From Siphonodentalium dalli (taxonomy: Eukaryota; Mollusca; Scaphopoda; Gadilida; Siphonodentaliidae): 64,000 nucleotides of DNA. The notes below the pieces were generated by a model that was given only the letters and a program-made list of their open reading frames with translations, was not told where the DNA came from and made no database searches. The stretch lies in NCBI GenBank assembly GCA_032622095.1, contig CP136063.1:75987980-76051979 (forward strand). The letters are read 5' to 3'. Both the position numbers and the translations under genes were made by a program. Position 1 is the first letter of the stretch, and each line of letters begins with the position of its first letter. Of this stretch, positions 13,701 through 23,300 are shown one piece after another.

Positions 13701-16700
13701 AAACCCCGCACCATGACTTAGCAATACTAGACTCACTCCTCCGAAGAATATGTTTGCCGCTGTATTTAGAGATTCTACCGCCGTTGTTCCTAGGCAGATT
13801 GACAGAAACTGACCGAAGTACCGGATCATGAATTGGATCGCACCCACGTGGTACAACAGGAAGATGAGGGCACACACCAGGATCACGTTGATAGAGAACT
13901 GAGGAAGAGAAACATATATGCGTACATGTAGGCCATGAGACAACATAGGCGACATGGCCTGACTTGAGTCCTGTTCCCATTGACACACACATGTATGCAG
14001 TTGTCCACACCCCAAATCTACAAAATGAAGAATTTAAACTGACCATTTAATTGTGAAACTCTTGAATATTTGTAGCTTTTGCAAAACATTTGTACTTTTG
14101 TTATTTTGTAAGACAATTATGAATGATTATATATTTTGAAAAAAAACCCCAAAAGTCTAACACAAGTTAACATCTTAACTGCTGAATGACACCACAACAT
14201 CGTGTGGTGAGACTTTTTGAAGTTCTGTCCAATTTCCAGTAGGAACATATCATATAACGGGAATATGCGTAAACTCATAAAACTGTCTCCATATACTGTT
14301 TCAAACAGAGACATACAATGGCCCCAATGCACATTTGGCTTAGTTCTTGTTATAAACAATGCGAGACCGCTTATTGTTACGTTGGTATGCAGCAGCCAAA
14401 TGGTCATGTAGTGTACGCACACTCAATAGTCTGCATGTCTAGCACAGCAACACCATTATATTTGCATTCGTATATATTCTTAACATGCCGCAATGTTATC
14501 AACATATTTACCGTACATAATACACTAATTCCTTTAGTAAAATCGCGATGATATGAATGCTGGGGATAATACGACAAAATCATCAAATCAACTGGTAGCA
14601 TTAGTCTTAAAATGTATAACATAACCTAGTAAGCCATAAACTCAATTATGAGAATTAGTGTCATTCCCACTGTCATTCCTGATACGAGAAAAGATGCGTG
14701 CTTTTATCCAGTTATCCACGATTATACATGTTCAGTACATACCGTGAATATGAGTACATTTCTCTCTATCTGCTCCGGGTCGAACAAGAAATTCCCTCCC
14801 GCCAAAGCGTAGGACAGCAGTTCGCTAATTCTATCACCGATATACTCCAGACCGTCTCGAGTAAATTCCACCTTCAGCATAAACAACGCCATCACGAACT
14901 GCACGAACATTCCCGTCACCACGGGGTACCACGTGATCTGGGATATGTACAAAATGAGTGGGTTTCGTGTGTAAGCTGAAATCGGGGTGACATCAGCATA
15001 AGATTATAAATTAGCATATGCACGACGTCTCAACGCCGGTATAAATTCAAGTTCACGTAGAGATGCATGAGGCGGGATGTTGAAACATTAAAAACGTGTT
15101 ATGGACTTGTTTGGGTGTGTGAAACTTACTGGTTAGTACACAGGCGCTATGCCAACGGTGGGAATGTAACATTCTACTAACATCACCGAAAATTTAAAAG
15201 AATTCGACCATACCACTCCATAGAAAGCATCGTCTGAACTACGCTCAATTGTAAATATTTACATCTCGATTCGGGACGTAACTATCGGCGATAAACTAGC
15301 GCAAAAGATTTCACCATCGAGAGTCATTGCATTTCATTAATATATAAGAATGATGGTGTGTGTTTAGATTAATATTCGTAAAAATTGAGCAAGATTATTC
15401 TCCATGTCAATTTGATTACCATACCGGAGTGTTTCACATCACTTTAATGTACATGTACATAACACATAATAGACATAATGAACTACTACTAATAAGAATT
15501 ACGAATACGCTATCGCGAAAATACCGTCGATTTGACGGTATCGGACCGCGCTAATCCGACGACCCCATACAGTTTCATCTGCTTTGCGGTGAATCACCGT
15601 TGTTTTATGCGCCCTGAAAACGGTCTAAGCTAGAATTGTGCTTGATTCTACGTTCATGCCGTCAACATTCAACATTATTATCCCATTCTATTAAATGTTT
15701 GTATTCAGTGCAAAGCATTCAAACTGAGTTATCCGGCATGTTCATACAGTGCAATGCATTTCGGCGGCTTGTGTCCAGTAACTAGTTACGTCATTCCACA
15801 ATCCCGTTACATTTATCATCAACGATTTGTCGTTTGTCGCGTTGCGGTCGTTCGCTGTAAACTAATGTGTTTTTTGTGGGAGAAAGGTGGCTTATACAGT
15901 GGTAGAATAATACTAAGACTGTCTGACTTCCGTTTCTATGCGAACGGGACAAGTTCTAATTCCGCGAAAACCGGCTTATGGCTTACTAATTGATATTTTT
16001 CCACTAAATCATCGAAGCTGTGTTATATTCGGGGCGGTATGTTCGCGACTTGATTCGACTCGAGTGCTGATGTTGAAATTGACAATGTTGTCAATGTACC
16101 AAACACAGATACATGTACTTACATAAGATGATACACGGACAAGAGTAATTCACACGCGCTTTGATGTCAACCACTAGTGGCAATAAGATCAACAACAACG
16201 TAGATATTAGAAGATTGACTATTGACAGTGTTGTCAGTTTTTAACTTGATCTGTTCATTCTAGCTGACAGTGTTCTGAAGATTTCAAAGCACATGCATTT
16301 ACACAAGATAAACGCACCAGAATAATTCACAAGAGATGGGATGTCAACAACAATGAACTGACATATGATCACAGATTCAATTCCAACTTACAAGTACAAC
16401 AATTACAATTACACGGACATTATTTATAATGCTCACCATTGTTCATCCATACGTGTGGACATGTGAGCATTGTCGCCATTTGTAAAGTTATCGCTCAGTT
16501 ATTGTGACAATTTATGGAGACCGCTTTTGGTTAGAATGTTCCTATCAAACTATCTCTGAGTCACTGATTTTGAGGTGTCGTGATGTACACTGTTTGATGC
16601 AACATGCTGTCATATTCATCGAAAAATGTATAACTATAGGTGAACGTTGTCGCCAAATCAACATGAGTTATTACGGGGTTTGTTGTTTTCTTGAAGGTTT

Positions 16701-19700
16701 CAATCCAACTGCATGTAGCTGTGGATGTTACCGATACCGTCGTGATGTATACAGGCACCTGTTAAGACATGGACATTGTCGTCAAGGCGTACGGTGGTGT
16801 ACGTAAACAAGAGCCTGCTCGTGTTACAGAAATGTTGCTTCTGTTTACACAACACAGCGCAATTATATTGGTTAATCACACACAAATGATATAAACGCTC
16901 TTTATTATTTCCATATCAGGAAAACAGTAACAAATAACGCTCTTTATGTTTACCATATCCGGGTCTAAACAAAAGCCAGGAAACGTAACGTTTTTTGCTA
17001 TTGTTTACGTAACAAAGGAAAACAAATTGACGATAACATACTGTTTATGCCATATTTATGATTGGTATAAGAACAAGGTATGTCTATATTTTAATATTCT
17101 TTCTGTTTATGGCGGTTTTTGACGGAGGTGAATATAATAACAGCATACCCACCGCCAACCCCGCCCGTATCTTTAACCCTTTGAGTGCCAGGTCCGAATT
17201 TTTGTATCAACCCATATACCCTGTGCCAATGCATTCTCTTATATATGCGAGTCGACCATAGGTCGCCTCGCATATATAAGAGAATACATTGGCCTAACAA
17301 TTTTTTTTTTTACAATTTTTCACAATTTTACTAATTTATTCTTATATTCTTTAACAGACTTATCTTGTAGGTTTAGGGCCGATGAGATCGGCCCCTGGCA
17401 CTCAAAGGGTTAACAAAAACAATATGCCATTCCGATGTTTTAAGTTTACATATACATTAACTTGAGTTATAACTGTGATAGCTTTGTTCATTTTTGTCTT
17501 AAATGGGGATGCCCGATTCCTATGTATTAGAATGGTCGAAATTAGAATTACTCGTAAATGAGAAGATAATCCATGTAGTTGTTTAATTACATGTTAATGA
17601 CACATAATTAAAACAGTAAATGGGTGAGCTTTTCAGTTGTTATCGCTTTTATTTACGACCATTATTTAAAGTCATAGAAAGGAGCACACACCATGCGTGC
17701 GCAGCCTACAATACGGATTCAAATCTACGAGGCAGATAACAAGTTTGGTCTTCTTGAAAATTCAAAGTTTCAAAGTATTTTCTATCACTGTATGCATTGA
17801 GTATTTAAGAATCAACAAAACTATGGTCGTAAAGCCTATATCGGGAAAGCATACGGTCACAACAGGAATTTGGATAATTCTACGGTAAATTAGCAAATTA
17901 GGAGCAAAAACGGGTTATGACCCATGAAAAAAACCATTCGTCGGGTCTAGCTTACGGTCCAGAAGATCACTTAATTATTCGTATGTGTATACATTGTGAC
18001 CCAACATTGTGTACATACATCTATGTTATAGAACCAAGTATAACATCTGACTCACCCCTGCCGGATTCTTGCTGGTGACGAACATTATACCCAGGAAAAC
18101 GAACACACCCGCCAATGAGATACCATTTCTTGGGTTATTGATGATGCAAGCTCCAATAGAGTAGCCGATCATAAACGTCACCATGGCAACCTGAAGGCCT
18201 CTGTTGAAGAGATAGACATGACTTGGTTAGTACATGTATGTTGAAAGATAATAGAGGCTTACGAACGTTAACCCTTCCATGACTGGAGCATTCTGAAAGT
18301 TTGCAAAAACCATGTGCCAATGCATTCTCTTATATATGCGAGTCGCCCATATGCCGACTCGCATATAAGAGAATGCCATGACCAAACAATATTTACATTG
18401 ATCATGTAAGCCACTGCATTCTCTGTGGGAGACTCGCATAAATAAGAGAGTGCACTGGCACAGAGTCTTTAATGTTGCACCAGTGCAGCTCCCGTTATGA
18501 AAGGGTTAAAAACAGGATAACATATTCTGAGTTGTAAAGAGGGACAACTGCGCATGTCATTTTACTGTTTTTATGGAATAACGGGTATAACATTTCGCAT
18601 TATCGAGCATGATCTGCATTTCTTAAAAAATTTTAGGACATAAAATAAAAAAAACATCCATTACCCTGCAGGGAGCCCCACACATATATAGAATCATATA
18701 GAAGAGTGTCGTCTGCTCATGTTTGTCTGGGGCTCTGTATGGGTGAAATTATAAAATTGTTAAAGAATACAAGAAAACATTATTAAAATTGTAAAAAATT
18801 GTTAGGCCAATGCATTCTCTTATATATGCGAGGCGACCTATGGTCGACTCGCATATATAAGAGAATGCATTGGCACAGGGTAAAAAAAAGACCACGTGTT
18901 GTTCATATAGAGGATATCCAACGAGTTGGATGATAGCAGATTTTATGAAACGAGTTTGATAAATTTTATTCACAAGGAGGCGTAGACGAGTTGTGAATAA
19001 AATTTATGAAACGAGTTTCATACAATCTTATATCCCAACATAACGAGTTGAAGGCCTTGTAAATCACGCGAAAAAAACTAGAGCTTTATGCCTTTTTAAC
19101 AAATCAAAGATCTTAGTAGAATGCATACATTTACAGATTTGGCTGGGACGCTTCACAGCCGTATACGACATTATTGCGAGCTCTGGGGCTGGCGACGAAA
19201 AATATCTCTTCCCAGTTTGCCTCTTTGTTGTTGTGTCTATTATCGTTAGTGCAACGAAGTTGGACAAGCATTTTATTTTAATGAACTAATCAATAATTGT
19301 GCATTGTTTGGTGTTGGTGTCATTCCTTGGCATTTCGAAATAGTATCAATCCGCCTGAATCAATGTAAAGACGTCATTTTGTTGGCGCGATGACACGTGA
19401 TATGAATCTAGTTTGCACACGCGCCAGGGAATCACACATCAATGGCTTTTTGGATGATATAATAGGGGTTTCAAGTGATATAAAACAATATCTAATCATG
19501 GTTCACGAATATATGGCGACTGGTGTTCAATCTGTGATATAAAACAATATCTAATCATGGTTCACGAATAGTAACACGTGCCACGCGATGTTAGGATTAT
19601 ATTTCAAATTGATTATCTTGATTGTATCGGTAAGGGGCAACCGGAGCCAACTAGCCGCTGCTAAATATACTTTTGGAATGATTATATCGACTAAAAAACG

Positions 19701-20273
19701 GAGATATTATAATGATAAAAAACAAACATTCTTTTAAATTGATCGCACTTCAAGAGTACCAGAGCAGTGTTTTTTTTAAAGAGAAGTGTTTCTAAAGAGA
19801 AGTGTTTTTTTTATAGAAATGTTTTTTTTTTTAAAGAAGACTTTTGTTTTGGGGGAAATGTGATCTATACAGTTGTGGATTAATGTTAAAACCGTCTGAC
19901 TTCGGTTCCTATGTGAACGGACAAGTACTAAATCTGCGAAAACCGGCTTAATCATTGATATTTTCCACTAAATTGTGACAACTGGGTTGTATTCGAGGCT
20001 GACACTTCGAGCTGTCGACTATGACTTGTCTTCATTGAATTTCGTCTCAGTGTTCATGTTGAAATTGACAGTGCTGTGAATATCAAAACACAGATACATT
20101 TACTGTCACAACAGGACATAGGTGCGTGTGCTAGAGTAATGAACAGGAACTTCGACGTCAAGCATTAGTGATAATAATAACAACAATAACAACGTAGCAG
20201 CTATTACATCTACATCTATATACACGAGAGGATATACAAGAGGGTATACTGTACGCACAAGAGCTTCGATGTC

Positions 20274-20310
<37 letters not shown>

Positions 20311-23300
20311 CGGTAAACAATGAACTGATGCCGCGCAGTGACATATTATCACATTTTTATACAATTCCAACTTACGGGTACAACTTTACAATTACACGGA
20401 CCGATTCATCCCATGTTCGTCAATTTTCATTGAAACGTGTGGATATGAGACATTGTCGCCATTCGCCATGTTATCGTCCATTTATTACGACAATTTACGG
20501 ACCAGGAGTCCACTAATGGTTGGATGATCTTATCAAACTATCTTTGGCTGACTCACTGAGATGGATACTAAGTGTTTCGATAATAGTAAAACAATTGACG
20601 TATGACGCTATCAAATTTCATCGAAAAATGTGGGATATAGAAGAACGTTGTCGTCACGCATAGGTATTACAGGCTTTACCGTTGTCTTGACTGTTTCAAT
20701 CCCAACAAGCTGTTACTGATATATTTACATACTAAGTGTTGTCATCACTAAATCCAGCATTCTGATTGGTCGGCGCCCACGTGGCTAGTTGCAGTTATTT
20801 ATCGGTGAATGTGCAACGCCTCAAACACCAAGCTCATAACACCATCGATACGTCATTGGGCTTGGAAAGACGAACGCGTAATGTTTTGGGCGCATTTGGA
20901 CTCGCGCAGGATTGACTTAATACATCATCGGGTTTCAATATGAAGAGAAATTGTTCGTATTAACTTTTGCCAAGGGTGCTATTGGGTATTTTGGGCTGTT
21001 TTTGTCACGATACACTTTTCGATTTAAATTCATTTACACAAGTGGCTTTTTCGCTAAATGTATATAAATATAAGGATTAACTGTCATGTGGACTATTTTT
21101 ATGGAGATGTAACCGTGAGGTAAGTGGTCATAACTTGTATGTAAAATCCTTCGGGTTTTACACAAGTTATGTCCACTTACCTCACGGTTACATCTCCATA
21201 AAAACAGTCCACATGACAGTTAATCCTTATATATTGTCGTGATGTGCGCATTCAACACAAATTGTGTTTCCAACTTACTGGACAATTTCACGCCTTACAT
21301 GTTACCACAAAGTACGCCATTAATATTGTTTTACTTTTACATGTACATAAATTTGAGTTTTAACCCTTTAACCAACAGAACGGCCCTGTGCCAATGCATT
21401 CTCTTATATATGCGAGTCGACCATAGGTCGCCTCGCATATATAAGAGAATGCATTGGCTTAACACATTAAAAATTATAAAATTGTTAAAGAATGTAAGAA
21501 AAAATGGTAAAAAATGTTAAAAAAAGATTTTGTTTAGGCCAATGCATTCTCTTATATATGCGAGGCGACCTATGGTCGACTCGCATATATAAGAGAATGC
21601 ATTGGCACAGGGCATAACGGTAACCATCACAATGTGGTCAGTGAGCCGGTTCCAATGATATCCATATTTGTATGGTTCTATTGAGACAGACCGAAGATAT
21701 TTTAGGCTGTTGAAGCTTTATTTGGCCGGTTTTGGCCGGTTTGTTGGGTAAAGGGTTAACTGGGATTACATGTAGCTTTCTTCCTTTATGTCTTAAAATG
21801 GCATCCCCGATACATATATTAGAATGGTCGCAATTAGTATTACTCGTAACTGAAGGGTGGGCTTTTACATGTACCTACATGTTGTATTATCGTTTTTTAT
21901 TTACAGCCATATTTATACAGTAGTCAGTAAAAGGTAAACACATCACACAGTCTTTTTTCTGGATTAAATTCCACGAGGCAGAGAACAAGTTTTATCCGCT
22001 TCAAACTTCAAAGTTTCATAAGTATTTAAGGATTTAAGTTTCATCAAAACTATGATCATAATAGAAGAACTAAGATGTATTTTTCAGTTACGAATAATAA
22101 TAATTTCGACCATTCTAAAACATATGAATCGTAATGCCTATCGGGAAACCATGTTGTCACCACTGGCTAATTCTACAGTAAATTAGCAAACTAAGAGCAA
22201 ACAATTGGTGGTGAACCGTGAAAAATACCATTCGTCTGAGACGTCCGACCGTTATTAGTTACGGTCTTGATATTAATTAAACGGTGTTGAACCATAACAA
22301 ATACAACGGTCTGACAGTTACTGGTTACAGTCTGTCAGTTACTTAAACATGTTTGTACCGTGGAACATGCCAGAGCCTGACCGTATGTTTAACGGTCCAA
22401 GGTTGGCAGCGATATTGCGCGGTATGACACCATTAAAGCGATGGGCATTTTTTTCTAACAGTGTAGAGAAACAAACATCAGAGCCACGGGTATATACAAC
22501 TGCACTTATTATGCTATGTTGGTAGACCTGCATCGTTCCTGTACATGGCCATGCATCTGATTCATTGACCACACTGATTTCGAATGGTATATATCATTCT
22601 GGTATTGGCGACTGAAGAAGTGTCAGCACAATTTGGCCAACAATCATACCTCAATTTGAAATCACAGTGAAAATATATGTGCAATCGGAGAGGACACTAC
22701 GTACACATTTTACTGAGTCTTCTGAACATGAAATCTTCATTTTTATGTGTACATGTACGTACTCAACATTGTTGCGTTATATACCTTACCCTGGTCACCT
22801 ACCTCGTAAAATACTTATGACGAAATATCACATGGCACGGTCTTGAAGACCAATTACATGCATGAGCTTGGCCTTCCTTAGTCCTTGCACGTCTGATTAT
22901 GTCTTTCAGCTTGAATAATCCAATCACAAACACAACGGCAACGGTAACCACTAGCAACCTCAAAGAACCGTCATCACCGAAATTATATGCCATGGCAAAA
23001 CCGAAGTAAACGAAATAAGCTGTTATCAATAACCATTTCACAACGGTCCGTATAAACTGTCTATGTACTTTCCAGAAGTCTAATGTTCGAGTTTGAAGCA
23101 CCAGAACGATCCGTGTAAAACAATCCTGGTCTGTGTTATCTTCTTCGTGTTCAATGTCATCATCAGTCGTTATGCCACTGTTATCCTTCGTGTTATCCAT
23201 CTGAATTTTTCTCTCGGTTGTTACGTTGTTCATTACGGCGCCGTCCTCCTGAGAAAAGAATGAGTCAATCACCAAATGGAATTAAGACGACATCGCTTGA

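Noticed and set aside
14743-14975. Longer version of CNT exon 4 starting at 14975
   Set aside because: It has the better-looking acceptor but puts the exon out of phase with exon 3; the shorter exon restores phase and matches the family alignment.
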